From Firmicutes bacterium UBA3930 (GTDB taxonomy: Bacteria; Bacillota; Clostridia; Caldicoprobacterales; Caldicoprobacteraceae): DNA of 51,593 nt. The notes below the pieces were generated by a model that had not been told where the DNA came from, did no database searches, and saw only the letters and a program-made list of their open reading frames with translations. How positions within the stretch are numbered: the first letter of the stretch is position 1; the number at the start of each line of letters is the position of its first letter. A program made the translations under genes and the position numbers. The stretch spans positions 6,458-58,050 of the forward strand of contig DGEI01000045.1 in NCBI GenBank assembly GCA_002385885.1, in the 5' to 3' direction. Positions 15,919 through 25,410 of this stretch are shown piece after piece.

Positions 15919-18081
15919 CTATGATTCTATTATATATTTAATTTCTCCATTTTCTATCCAGGATCTTAATATTGGTACTTTTCCATTCTCCCAATCTGCA
16001 AATATCAACAATGGTACTGATAATGACCCTCTTATTGGTGATATGGTCATTCTATCAGCAGCCTTATCATAAGAAAATCCAGCTGCAGCATCTAAATAAC
16101 CATAAATTGCAATACCGCGAGGATAAAAAGTAAGATTGTTGCCATAAAAAGTTTCAAAAAAAACTTTCAATTCCTGTGAATTTGTTGTGCTCTGCCAATC
16201 CCAGTAGCCGTCCGACATTTCCAGCAAATCAATTCCTCTGTACGCGGCAGCTATATCTCTCAATATATTCATTGATATCCAGCCTACTTTAGGAGCACAG
16301 GCAGATGGTATGGCATAACGGAAATCAACCGGATCCGGATTCATATAACTAGTATGCCTGCATCCGTACCTTCCTTTAGTTTTCTCCCATGCTATTAACA
16401 AATCTTGTTTCAACCTATCATTATTCATTTTGCTTTTGTATCCAACCATATCCAACAAAACAAGGCCGTTTGCAGTATATATATGATATGAATCCCATCC
16501 GTCCAATGGGCCATGCACAAGATCATCCGATTCATTCCAGGGGTTTACAACAGAATCTACTTCACTGACCAATGATACAACATAATGATCGCCTTTCCAT
16601 CCAAGAGTTTCTATCGTCGTTAATGCCTTATCCGCAAATTCAATATACTTGCCTGCCCCCTCCACACCAACAGCATTCAGGATCTCGGCACCAGCACGGC
16701 ATGCCTCCATTGCTTTTACTGCAATATATATCTGTTCGGGACCATACTGGATTGCTTTACATCCGTCGTCAATTGTATTAGCACATATTTTATCGGGCAC
16801 ACCATTGCCGTTTGAGTCAGAAGCAACGATATAATCAAGCAGTTTTTTTATAAATTCGGCGTGCTTAGTAATAATTTTTTCCCTGCCGGTCCTTTTCCAG
16901 TGGGCATAAGCAAGCAGTACATAATCCGTTGTTGATTCAAGCTCCATGTTTATCCAGAGTACCTGGCCCATGCAGTCACAGTATTGACCGACATCATGTG
17001 AAAGATATAATGTATCTTTCCCGGCAGGGCCGAGACTTTTTTCGCCGTCAACCCCAAAAAGCGGCCACTGATCTAACTCCATTTCAAGTAGTTCCGGCCA
17101 CACCGAAAGATAAAAAGGTGCCTGTGTATATTCAACATCTACTGTGGAATGGAAGTATCCATATCCTTCCCACACACTGAACCAGTCTGTACCGTCCGGC
17201 TTTATGACCCACCATGTATTGATCAGCCAGCTGTGCAGAGTTTGAGATAAAAGGTGAGTCAGCGACTGACCCAGTGAATGCCCGGTAATAATACCATCCA
17301 CTGTACGCGAGTTTTTTTCAACCAGACTATAGTTTTCATGTATCCAGTTTACTACTTCATCTATATTTTTGAAATAGGAAGTATATTTGAACGGGCATAA
17401 ACTCCCCATAACATTTAAAATCGGGGCATCGTAAGCACACCATGCAAGTTTTAAATTTTCTCCTTTATCCCCCGGGGCTAAACGGAACCTGCCTTGAACT
17501 CCATTGTTCTTCATAATCCCGCTAATTACTGTGATGGCGTCTGTACACTGTATTTCTTCTTTCTCCGGATTTCTACCTGTACTGTCAGGATGTTCTATAG
17601 AATATCTAATATCTACGTTTATTTTTTTGTCTTGACGGGTAAACTCCATGGATTTGCCGGAAAATTCGATGAACATTTCACCTTCAATTTCATCTGTAGG
17701 TGGCTTTATCCAGCGAAATTTGGATGGCAGCCTGTCAATAGACATATTTATAAGTACAGCAGGGACTGTACTGAACTTCTCGTTTCGAGGCTGAAACGGA
17801 ACTGTTATTGTCAGCTTTACATGTATACCTGTATCAGGATCTATTCCTGTCATGATCATAGAAGTCGGTGTCATCTCCTGGTCAAGAAATCCGAAAACGG
17901 CTCCCTGACGACATAAAGGGAAAACAATTGTTTTTCCGTTAAACGTTACACCTGCTTTGATTTCAATTGGTATACCCGGGTAGGAACCGCAGCGTATCAG
18001 ATAGCCACGTCTTTTTGAGGGTTCCCATGCCAAACCAAGTTTCGAACCTAAAACTGCTATCGCATCCCCCATTAACTGCAT
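15919..18081 (-). CDS. GH52-like glycoside hydrolase (beta-xylosidase family relative)
   Basis: 720 residues, no signal peptide, so cytoplasmic. By memory it aligns with Geobacillus GH52 beta-xylosidases, which are about 705 residues: an N-terminal beta-sandwich (1-230), then YFKNIDEVVNWIHENYSLVE, WEGYGYFHSTVDVEY matching the family's NEGEYRM..TFDLTVDQ, and near the end FYPRGIAIYG matching YYPRGV. Glu305 falls at the GH52 nucleophile; an Asp at 438-439 (NTIDDG) aligns near the acid/base. The (alpha/alpha)6 barrel spans about 240-680. Start ATG 18081 is eight bases after GAGGAGGG; a GTG at 18099 lies inside that site. It is the last gene of cluster B and would cleave imported xylo-oligosaccharides or similar. 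Similarity is distant and activity unproven. Confidence 0.55.
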   Translation of the reverse strand: MQLMGDAIAVLGSKLGLAWEPSKRRGYLIRCGSYPGIPIEIKAGVTFNGKTIVFPLCRQGAVFGFLDQEMTPTSMIMTGIDPDTGIHVKLTITVPFQPRNEKFSTVPAVLINMSIDRLPSKFRWIKPPTDEIEGEMFIEFSGKSMEFTRQDKKINVDIRYSIEHPDSTGRNPEKEEIQCTDAITVISGIMKNNGVQGRFRLAPGDKGENLKLAWCAYDAPILNVMGSLCPFKYTSYFKNIDEVVNWIHENYSLVEKNSRTVDGIITGHSLGQSLTHLLSQTLHSWLINTWWVIKPDGTDWFSVWEGYGYFHSTVDVEYTQAPFYLSVWPELLEMELDQWPLFGVDGEKSLGPAGKDTLYLSHDVGQYCDCMGQVLWINMELESTTDYVLLAYAHWKRTGREKIITKHAEFIKKLLDYIVASDSNGNGVPDKICANTIDDGCKAIQYGPEQIYIAVKAMEACRAGAEILNAVGVEGAGKYIEFADKALTTIETLGWKGDHYVVSLVSEVDSVVNPWNESDDLVHGPLDGWDSYHIYTANGLVLLDMVGYKSKMNNDRLKQDLLIAWEKTKGRYGCRHTSYMNPDPVDFRYAIPSACAPKVGWISMNILRDIAAAYRGIDLLEMSDGYWDWQSTTNSQELKVFFETFYGNNLTFYPRGIAIYGYLDAAAGFSYDKAADRMTISPIRGSLSVPLLIFADWENGKVPILRSWIENGEIKYIIES

Positions 18082-18221
18082 ATTGTTTGCCCTCCTCACT
18101 GCCTTTATTTTTTATTATTACCAGCTTTTTATATACAACAGCCTCTTTATATGTGCTGTTAATCTCAGATTCTGTTCATTTTATTTATATTTCACCAAAT
18201 TCCAAAACACTTTGGTTCCAG

Positions 18222-19061
18222 CTAATTTTTTAGCCCTGTAGTTGCCAAACCTCCTATTAGCTTATCTTGAGCCAGGAAAAATACAATAAGTGGAGGTATA
18301 GAAAACAGTGTCGTAATTGCCATCATTTTATTCCACGGTATATATACCCTATCTCCCTTAAGAGCGGATATACCCAATATGAACGTCCATTTGTCCGGTG
18401 TTTGTAAAAAAATTAACGGACCAAAAAAATCGTTCCAGCACCACAAAAATTGAAATATAATGCAGGATGCTAACACAGGCTTTATTAATGGCAAAATAAT
18501 CCTGTACCATATTTGAAATGGCCCGCAGCCATCAATTGTAGCCGCCTCATCTAAATCTATCGGTATACCCATCATATACTGCCTCATGAAAAAAACAAAA
18601 TAAGCTGTTGAAAATAGACTAGGTACAATTAATGGAAGATGAGTGTTTAGCCATCCAATATATTTATAGCCGATATAAAGGGGAATAATCTGTACTTCAT
18701 ACGGAATCATCATTGTTGCAAGCAATATAATAAATAAAATATTCTTGCCGGGAAATTGCATCCTTGCGAATCCAAATGCAACAAGTGAAGATGAAATTGT
18801 AACGAATATAACATTAAAAAATGCAATTTTAAGTGTATTTAATAAAAACAGGCTAAAATTGTTTGCTGTCCATGCATCACCGAATATTTTAAAATTTATC
18901 GGCCAGGGAAATAATTTAGGAGGAAAAAGGACGATTTCTGCTTCCGGTTTTATAGCCGTTATAAGCATCCAGTATAGCGGAAATAAAAATATTAATGAAA
19001 GTATTATTACTACCAAATATTTAATCAGTAATTTGCTAAAACTATGAATCTTTTTAGGCAT
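18222..19061 (-). CDS. CUT1 sugar ABC transporter permease, MalG type (cluster B)
   Basis: 279 residues, six membrane helices, EAA loop EAATIDGCGPFQIWYRIILP (about 175-195) and the terminal GGLATTGLKN. It overlaps closely with the MalF-type gene (2-base gap) and completes the membrane part of the second importer. No ATPase gene adjoins. Confidence 0.93.
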   Translation of the reverse strand: MPKKIHSFSKLLIKYLVVIILSLIFLFPLYWMLITAIKPEAEIVLFPPKLFPWPINFKIFGDAWTANNFSLFLLNTLKIAFFNVIFVTISSSLVAFGFARMQFPGKNILFIILLATMMIPYEVQIIPLYIGYKYIGWLNTHLPLIVPSLFSTAYFVFFMRQYMMGIPIDLDEAATIDGCGPFQIWYRIILPLIKPVLASCIIFQFLWCWNDFFGPLIFLQTPDKWTFILGISALKGDRVYIPWNKMMAITTLFSIPPLIVFFLAQDKLIGGLATTGLKN

Positions 19062-19063
19062 CT

Positions 19064-19984
19064 TTAATTCTTCCTTTCTGCTTCATAATACACCCATATG
19101 GAAGACGTTTTTATTAGTATTATAGTAAACAGCATTATAATCAAAAATAAAACCCATGCCATGGCAGAAGCATAACCCATATCCGTATACTGAAATGCCC
19201 TTTTGTATAGGTACAATGAATACAGCATAGTAGAATTCATTGGCCCCCCTTTGCCGTCAGTAAGAATATATACCTGGGTAAATGTTCTAAACGCATTTAT
19301 AGTCATTGTTATAGCATTAAATAGTATGGTTGGGCTTAAAAAGGGCAGTGTTATTTTAAAGAATTTCACAATCCTGTTAGCACCGTCAATACTTGCTGAT
19401 TCATATAAATATTTTGGTATGTTCTGTAAACCGGCTATAAATATAATCATAGGGCTGCCAATATTAAACAAGCTCATTAAGATTAATGTCCATGGAGCAT
19501 ATTTGGGATCACCGAGCCAGTTAGGCCCTTGTATTCCTATTAAAGACAGAAAATAATTCACTATTCCGAAATCTACATTCATCATCCAGGCCCATACTGT
19601 TGCCATTACGACTCCAGATATAACAGACGGAACATAAAATAGAGTTCTGAAGAAATATACACCACGCAATTTACTGTTTAACAGCATTGCCAAACATAAT
19701 GCCAGAATCAGAGAAAGAGATACAGAAAAAATCACATATCTTAAGGTGTTTATAAATGCAGCCTTGTAAACCGGATCTTTTGTGAGCATTGTAATGTAAT
19801 TTTCAAAGCCTATAAAGCTAGGTTTGTTAATAATTTTCCAGTTTGTCAAAGATATAACAAATGAAAATAATGTCGGTCCGACAAATAGAAATATTAATCC
19901 CAGTAGAAACGGTAAGATGAATAGATAACCTTGTAAATAACTTCGCCATAATTGATTGCTCTTTATTGACTTAAATAATTTCAT
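19064..19984 (-). CDS. CUT1 sugar ABC transporter permease, MalF type (cluster B)
   Basis: 306 residues with six membrane helices, a short basic N-terminus, EAA loop ESASIDGANRIVKFFKITLP (about 215-235) and the MalF-type FTQVYILTDGKGGP loop. Encoded between the binding-protein gene and the MalG-type gene, with a strong stem-loop upstream at 20037-20067. Confidence 0.93.
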   Translation of the reverse strand: MKLFKSIKSNQLWRSYLQGYLFILPFLLGLIFLFVGPTLFSFVISLTNWKIINKPSFIGFENYITMLTKDPVYKAAFINTLRYVIFSVSLSLILALCLAMLLNSKLRGVYFFRTLFYVPSVISGVVMATVWAWMMNVDFGIVNYFLSLIGIQGPNWLGDPKYAPWTLILMSLFNIGSPMIIFIAGLQNIPKYLYESASIDGANRIVKFFKITLPFLSPTILFNAITMTINAFRTFTQVYILTDGKGGPMNSTMLYSLYLYKRAFQYTDMGYASAMAWVLFLIIMLFTIILIKTSSIWVYYEAERKN

Positions 19985-20036
19985 TTCGTCATACCACCAT
20001 TTATATATTTTAGTAATATCAAATGACTTGTTTATT

Positions 20037-20067
20037 AAGCAGAGTGCCGCTAAACGGCACTCTGCTT
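20037..20067 (-). repeat. 13-bp perfect stem-loop between binding-protein and permease genes (cluster B)
   Basis: AAGCAGAGTGCCG (20037-20049) pairs perfectly with 20055-20067 across a 5-base loop. It follows the binding-protein stop by about 26 bases on the mRNA. The bases after it (AATAAACAAG) are not a T-tract, so it is better read as a 3' stabiliser or partial terminator than a full terminator. It parallels the stem-loop at 10366-10406 in cluster A. Confidence 0.7.
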
Positions 20068-20092
20068 AAATTTTTAACTAAATGAATTCTTA

Positions 20093-21451
20093 TTAATTAA
20101 TTGCAGCATTAATCGTTTCTACTGCCTCATCCAGTGCTTCTTTCGGCGTTGCTTCTCCAAGGATTATCTTATCTATAGCCGTTATCAACGCTGTTTCAAT
20201 ATCAGTGAATTGAGGACTATAATACATGGTCATCTTGTTTAATGTATAACCATCCTTAAACCACATATCTTTAAATGGCTGCATTAATCTTAAAACATCA
20301 TCAGAAAATGTCAGTCTGTCAGCAATTTCAGGAATTGCAGGCTGTCCATGACCATATTCTGCCCTCAACTGCTGACCTTCTTCTCCAACTATCTTCATCA
20401 ACAGCTTAAAAGCTTCATCTTTATGAGAGCTATCTTTTGATATATGATATCCTGATGTAAAAATACAGGCAGGCTTAATACCTGTCGGTCCAGTAGGGAA
20501 TTCAACGGTTCCAATACTATCTAAATCAAATCCTTCGGTGCTTTTGAGGCCGTTAATTTCAAAATGGCCCGCCAATACCATAGCTACTCTGCCTGTTTTC
20601 AGCATTTGAATAGCACCGCCCATGGACTTAAGTGTATTCGAATCAGGGGAAAGCCCTTCTCTGTAAAAACTGGTAATCCAATCTACTGCATTTATAGTTT
20701 CTTCAGAATTCAAAACGTTTTGATACTCCAGGTCATCATTGATAACACGACCGCCTAAACCCCAGAGTAAAGGCTCAAACCACCCACTCCAATCGGTTGG
20801 TATAAAAACCCCATAAACCTTATTCGCACCGCTCCCTTTTGTAAGCTTTTGAGCCAGTTCTTTCATGTCGTCATACGTCCAGCCGGCTTCAGGGTATGGC
20901 AAATTAGCTTCATCAAATAATTTCTTATTATAATATATGGCAGTACCATTGATATCGTTAGGCAAGCCATACTGTTTACCGTTATAATTCCAGAATTGCA
21001 GTATGGATGATGCATACATATCAAGATCCACATCATATTTCTCAAGATAATCATCTAAGGGTTCAAAAGCAATGGGTTCCATAGGATAGTAAGTAACCCA
21101 CTGATCCATGTTCATTACATCAGGCGGATTTCCAGCCGCTATTGCAGTCCTAAGCTTAGTATTATAATCCTGAGTGGTAGGTTCAAATTGCACAATAATA
21201 TTCGGGTTTTCCTCCATGAAGCTTTCGATTAACTCCTTCGTTGGCTTGGCTTCTTGTTCAGTATCCCAGTTCATTAGGCGAAGGGTAATTTTTTCATCTT
21301 GCTTATCACCTGTATCTTCATTACTTATCTTGTCTGTTTGATTTGTATCATCAGGTCTATCTGTATCGTCGTTTTGTTGACTGCTGCACCCTGTCAATAC
21401 CAGAGAAAAAACCAATAAAACTGCAAACAGAGTACATAAAACCTTTTTCAT
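20093..21451 (-). CDS. extracellular sugar-binding lipoprotein (ABC importer, cluster B)
   Basis: 452 residues: lipoprotein signal with lipobox LTGC (Cys22), an Asp/Asn/Gln-rich linker to about 50, then a family 1 solute-binding fold (ITLRLMNWDTEQEAKP, later YGLPNDINGTAIYYNKKLF and MLKTGRVAMVLAGHF). It delivers the substrate of the cluster B importer. Start ATG behind GAAAGGGGAC. A TATAAT -10 element lies at 21522-21527 on the minus strand with only a poor -35, which fits dependence on the divergent AraC-type regulator. Confidence 0.93.
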   Translation of the reverse strand: MKKVLCTLFAVLLVFSLVLTGCSSQQNDDTDRPDDTNQTDKISNEDTGDKQDEKITLRLMNWDTEQEAKPTKELIESFMEENPNIIVQFEPTTQDYNTKLRTAIAAGNPPDVMNMDQWVTYYPMEPIAFEPLDDYLEKYDVDLDMYASSILQFWNYNGKQYGLPNDINGTAIYYNKKLFDEANLPYPEAGWTYDDMKELAQKLTKGSGANKVYGVFIPTDWSGWFEPLLWGLGGRVINDDLEYQNVLNSEETINAVDWITSFYREGLSPDSNTLKSMGGAIQMLKTGRVAMVLAGHFEINGLKSTEGFDLDSIGTVEFPTGPTGIKPACIFTSGYHISKDSSHKDEAFKLLMKIVGEEGQQLRAEYGHGQPAIPEIADRLTFSDDVLRLMQPFKDMWFKDGYTLNKMTMYYSPQFTDIETALITAIDKIILGEATPKEALDEAVETINAAIN

Positions 21452-21625
21452 TGCAATGTCCCCTTTCTATTTTCTTTTAATGTAGGGTTTAGCAACCACT
21501 GCAGCGCTACAGTACATCTAGATTATACTCTATATATTACAATTAAAAAACGTAGTAAATGTTAGATTATGTTTGATTTTCTCAGGTGATGCTGCATATA
21601 GTCATATAGCTCTGTTTATACTTAC

Positions 21626-21654
21626 TTGATTCACGACCGCATCCACCATATAAT
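21626..21654 (+). promoter_or_regulatory. promoter of the two-component genes
   Basis: Plus strand: TTGATT (21626-21631), a 17-base spacer and TATAAT (21649-21654). Transcription would start near 21661, about 30 bases before the kinase start codon. It is divergent from the cluster B binding-protein gene. Confidence 0.65.
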
Positions 21655-21692
21655 ATAGTCAAACTTTTGCATTGCAATGGTGACCGTAAAAT

Positions 21693-23474
21693 ATGAATAT
21701 TACAGGAAAACTCAAATTAAATATCCGAACAAAATTGATCCTATGTTTTATAATGCTTTTAACAGTCCCGATTATTATAAGCGGACTTCTTATTTTCAAT
21801 AAATCATATTCTGTGTTGGATAAAAGGGAACTTGAATCAGCAAAACAGCGTATTCTGCAGTTGCAAACCAAATTGGATACCTATATACAGAAGATAGAAT
21901 CGCTTTCATTTGATATTTCCTTCAATGAAGATATACAAAATATGCTGATAAACTATACTAATTTCCGGTTTATGAGTATGGAAGAAGAATTCAGAATTTT
22001 TAACAGGCTTTTTGGTATCAGCAGACTGGATGAATGCAGTGTGTTCTATATAAAGCTGTTGAATACTAATAACCAAATCATTTCAATTGGCACACTGCAT
22101 AGGGAAAATAACAATTTTGATTCCTCTTTCATTGATTCCAATAAGAAAAATGTCTGGGTAGGCCCCTACAAGTCATATACATATAATACAAATGCCGAAC
22201 ACAACATTATTTCTTTTTACCGCAAAATTATAAACCCTTATAAAAGCCAGTTTATAGGCATATCCCGAATTGATATCAGTGAAACTTCTCTAAGAGATCT
22301 CTATACCAGTGACGTACAGTTAAAAGGTGTTCAAACTTTTATACTGGATGAAAATAATATTATTGTATCTTCCCTTAAAGATGATGAAGTTGGAAAAAAT
22401 TTTGATGAATTAGTCCAAAATAAAGTGAGACTGGATAAAGAAATAGATCATTTATCCCTCAACGTAAACGGCACTAACTGTATGCTTGTATACAACACAT
22501 TAAAATCCAATTCGTGGAAAATCGTAATTTTGTATGATATATTGAGTTTTAACCAGCATGGTAAGCTATTAAAAACGTATATTTTTGTAATCGTTATACT
22601 ATGTCTGATTTTCTGTATCATATTCTCGATTATTGTTGCGAAGATTATTTTAAATCCCTTAAACCAGCTTATTAGAGCCATTGAAAAAGTCGAAACCGGG
22701 AATCTTAATGTATCTATTCCTATTGCTACCAATGACGAATTTGCCCTATTAAGCCGGTCTTTCAACAGCATGGTTATAAGAATTAAGGAGTTGATTAATA
22801 AAACAATAAAAATTCAAAGGCAGGAAATGCGCGCTGAGGCTTTATATTTACAGTCACAGATCAACCCTCATTTTCTCTACAATACACTCGATACTATAAG
22901 ATGGACGGCCAGAAAAAACAACGACCTCGAAGTCAGCGAGTATATTGAAGCCCTCTCGAATTTATTCAAACATCTGCTTATCAGGGACAATGAGTTTACC
23001 ACATTTGCTGACGAGCTGGACAACGTCAAAAATTATATGCTCATACAAACCAGGAGGTTTGAAGATAGAATTACATATGAGATGGATATTGATGAAGATA
23101 TTCTCCCCCTATATACCCTAAAGCTGATTTTGCAGCCTATTGTTGAGAACTCTATAGTACACGGTTTGAAGAATAAAACGAACAATGGTAGAATTATAAT
23201 ATCAGGCAGAATTGAGTCAGGCCAAGTAATCATAAGTGTGGCGGATAACGGGGCAGGTATGGAAAAATCGTATTTGGAACAGCTCATGACTGACAGCAGC
23301 AAGAAAAGCCTGACAATTAACAATATCCAGACAAGAATTCAACTGCATTTTGGTAGTGCTTACGGTCTAAAAATTGAGAGTGAAAAAAATAAATACACTA
23401 AAGTTACATTAACACTGCCCTATCTGAAAAGCATGCCCAGGTGGGAGGATTACAGTGAAACTTTTAATAGTTGA
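21693..23474 (+). CDS. YesM-type sensor histidine kinase
   Basis: 593 residues: membrane helix 1 (15-36), a Cache-like extracellular sensor (about 37-290), membrane helix 2 (296-318), HAMP (318-370), the His_kinase domain with phosphoacceptor His393 in QINPHFLYNTLDTIRW, and a HATPase_c domain (N box near VENSIVHGL, G box ADNGAGM). This architecture is typical of kinases that sense extracellular glycans in Firmicutes. Start ATG behind GGTGA. The last 20 bases overlap the response-regulator gene. Divergent from the cluster B importer, which it presumably controls with that regulator. Confidence 0.92.
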   Translation: MNITGKLKLNIRTKLILCFIMLLTVPIIISGLLIFNKSYSVLDKRELESAKQRILQLQTKLDTYIQKIESLSFDISFNEDIQNMLINYTNFRFMSMEEEFRIFNRLFGISRLDECSVFYIKLLNTNNQIISIGTLHRENNNFDSSFIDSNKKNVWVGPYKSYTYNTNAEHNIISFYRKIINPYKSQFIGISRIDISETSLRDLYTSDVQLKGVQTFILDENNIIVSSLKDDEVGKNFDELVQNKVRLDKEIDHLSLNVNGTNCMLVYNTLKSNSWKIVILYDILSFNQHGKLLKTYIFVIVILCLIFCIIFSIIVAKIILNPLNQLIRAIEKVETGNLNVSIPIATNDEFALLSRSFNSMVIRIKELINKTIKIQRQEMRAEALYLQSQINPHFLYNTLDTIRWTARKNNDLEVSEYIEALSNLFKHLLIRDNEFTTFADELDNVKNYMLIQTRRFEDRITYEMDIDEDILPLYTLKLILQPIVENSIVHGLKNKTNNGRIIISGRIESGQVIISVADNGAGMEKSYLEQLMTDSSKKSLTINNIQTRIQLHFGSAYGLKIESEKNKYTKVTLTLPYLKSMPRWEDYSETFNS

Positions 23475-25041
23475 TGATGAAGTTCAAATAAGAAATGGCT
23501 TAAAAGATACAATAGATTGGCACTCTATTGGTATAAACTCTGTCCTTACAGCCCGAAACGGCATCGAGGCGCTCCAAATCTTTAACAATGAAACACCCGA
23601 TATCGTCCTTACTGATATCAGAATGCCCGGTATGGACGGTTTGGAGCTGAGCGTGCAAATAAAAACTGTGCTTCCGGACACGAAAATATATCTTATCAGC
23701 GGCTATTCTGATTTTAACTATGCAAAACAGGCAATCTCCATAGGTGTAGAGGACTATTTTGTTAAGCCGGTTGATATAAATGTATTAATGAGCAAAATAC
23801 AAAGTTCAGTAAATGATATAAAAAAAAGTAAATCCCGCAAATCTATTCATAGCCATAATTCTGTCAGTATAAAGAATAAGTTTTTCTCCCGTTTGATAAA
23901 GGACAGTCAGGACAGCTCACCAACACCTTTGGAAACTCTGCATAAAATGGAGATTTATTTTAATAACAGCAGCATACTGTGTTTACTGGCTGAATTGGAT
24001 AACTTCGATATCTTAATACAAAAGTACGGACATCAGAAAATTTATGAACTGAAGGAAGATCTTGAAAAGAAGATCTATGCTTCTGTTTACGGCACTTTTC
24101 CTGTTGTATCATATAATGACTTTGAATCTAAACATATAGTCTTTTTTGTTAACCAAGTAAATGCCAATAATATAAAAATATTAAAAAACATTATAAATAA
24201 TTTTCTGTTCAGATATCTTGACACTGATCAATACCAGGCAACAATTACTGTAGCTGCAGGTAATATTATAAATTCAATTAATTTCAGCGCTGCTTACAAA
24301 GATGCACTTAATACTTTAAAATATAAATTTTTTCTAGGCGGTGGTATAGCCTTTTTCCCCGACGATATTAAACATCGATCCTATACAGATATAATCCCGC
24401 CGCACAAGTATGAACGAGAAATAATAAAGGCAATTGAACAGCAGGATGCCAATCAGCTTTTTCAAGTAACGAAAATACTATTTGATTCATACAGATTTGC
24501 CAAACCATCTGAGATAATTCTCATAAAACAGTATCTGTACGATATATTTGAAATAATACAAGCTTCGCTAAAGCATATAGCAGTAAAAAATCTGCACAAA
24601 ATTAACCTTGAAAAATACAACCAAACCCCGAAGGCTACAGAGTGCCTGGACGACTATATTATTTGGATAGAAGAGTTCGCACTTGAACATCTTGAGAAAC
24701 TTAATAAAACTGCCCCGGGAGCAAGCAGCTGGTTTGTAGAGCGTGCAAAAGAATATATCGATAATAATTTTTCCGATGATATCACTCTGGATGATGTTGC
24801 TGTGTATGTAAACCGTAATCCCAATTATTTAAGCCATGAATTTAAGAAACAAACCGGTATTACATTTACTGAATATCTTAACAACAAAAGGATTGAAGAA
24901 GCAAAACGGCTTCTCCGATCCACATCAGACATGACATATGAAATAGCAGAAAAGGTAGGATACTATAATTACAGGTATTTTTCCCAGATGTTTAAAAAAG
25001 TTGTCGGCTTAACTCCTACACAATACCGGCAGCAATCTTGA
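23455..25041 (+). CDS. YesN-type response regulator with AraC DNA-binding domain
   Basis: 528 residues. N-terminal receiver (1-120) with the acidic pair in IVDDE, phosphoacceptor Asp54 (LTDIRMPG) and FVKPVD. A middle region of about 290 residues has no family I can name. The C-terminus is an AraC double helix-turn-helix (about 425-525), including NPNYLSHEFKKQTG and YYNYRYFSQMFKKVVG followed by TPTQYR. Start is GTG, 6 bases after GGGAGG, inside the kinase gene. Likely activates the divergent cluster B operon. Confidence 0.93.
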   Translation: MKLLIVDDEVQIRNGLKDTIDWHSIGINSVLTARNGIEALQIFNNETPDIVLTDIRMPGMDGLELSVQIKTVLPDTKIYLISGYSDFNYAKQAISIGVEDYFVKPVDINVLMSKIQSSVNDIKKSKSRKSIHSHNSVSIKNKFFSRLIKDSQDSSPTPLETLHKMEIYFNNSSILCLLAELDNFDILIQKYGHQKIYELKEDLEKKIYASVYGTFPVVSYNDFESKHIVFFVNQVNANNIKILKNIINNFLFRYLDTDQYQATITVAAGNIINSINFSAAYKDALNTLKYKFFLGGGIAFFPDDIKHRSYTDIIPPHKYEREIIKAIEQQDANQLFQVTKILFDSYRFAKPSEIILIKQYLYDIFEIIQASLKHIAVKNLHKINLEKYNQTPKATECLDDYIIWIEEFALEHLEKLNKTAPGASSWFVERAKEYIDNNFSDDITLDDVAVYVNRNPNYLSHEFKKQTGITFTEYLNNKRIEEAKRLLRSTSDMTYEIAEKVGYYNYRYFSQMFKKVVGLTPTQYRQQS

Positions 25042-25109
25042 ACAATGCTTTTCTCAGTCAATCAAGATTTACAGAATTGCACTATATAATAGTTTGTCAG
25101 CCAAAAGTA

Positions 25110-25134
25110 TAAAAACCGGGAAAACCCGGTTTTT
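25110..25134. terminator. bidirectional rho-independent terminator
   Basis: AAAACCGGG (25112-25120), a 4-base loop and CCCGGTTTT (25125-25133). T-rich on both strands, so it can end the two-component transcript on the plus strand and the hup/RNA transcript on the minus strand. Confidence 0.88.
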
Positions 25135-25410
25135 ACGTTTGTTTGACCTGTCTTCTGCCACCTCGAAGCCAGGTGAGCTTTCTCTTATAGAAAGCTTACA
25201 CATTATGTAGGGAATGCTCCCCGTTACCCGTACATTCTCTGTTGTCTCCGCCGGCTTTTATCCAGATCAATCCAAACCCCGCTGGATAAAACCATTTTAT
25301 TCCACCGGTTAACTTCACCCTGCCTATAGAGGTGGCAGCCTGGCGTTAATAGCGACGCCTTTATTGCCGGTTCAGCAAAACCGGTGGTCTTCCCTGCGGA
25401 GATTGGCAGT
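25135..25410 (-). ncRNA. candidate structured RNA downstream of hup
   Basis: About 275 bases between the hup stop and the bidirectional terminator have no gene but dense complementarity. The outer pair CTGCCACCTC (25155-25164) / GAGGTGGCAG (25329-25338) is 10 bp over 165 bases. Inside it are TTTTATCCAG/CTGGATAAAA (25256-25265 with 25282-25291, 10 bp) and AGCTTTCT/AGAAAGCT (25176-25183 with 25189-25196, 8 bp). Outside lies CCGGTT/AACCGG (25367-25384). GC content is higher than in other spacers here. Read on the minus strand it would end at the terminator, either as a hup 3' UTR or as an independent RNA. I see no sequence signature of tmRNA, RNase P or SRP RNA. Strand assignment is an inference. 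Confidence 0.42.

Noticed and set aside
18193..18214. ACCAAA/TTTGGT hairpin near the cluster B MalG-type gene
   Set aside because: Short AT-rich stem with no T-tract; likely chance.
25135..25410. tmRNA, RNase P RNA, SRP RNA, 6S RNA or cobalamin riboswitch
   Set aside because: None of their diagnostic sequences is visible, and the folding pattern is several separate hairpins rather than the known architectures.
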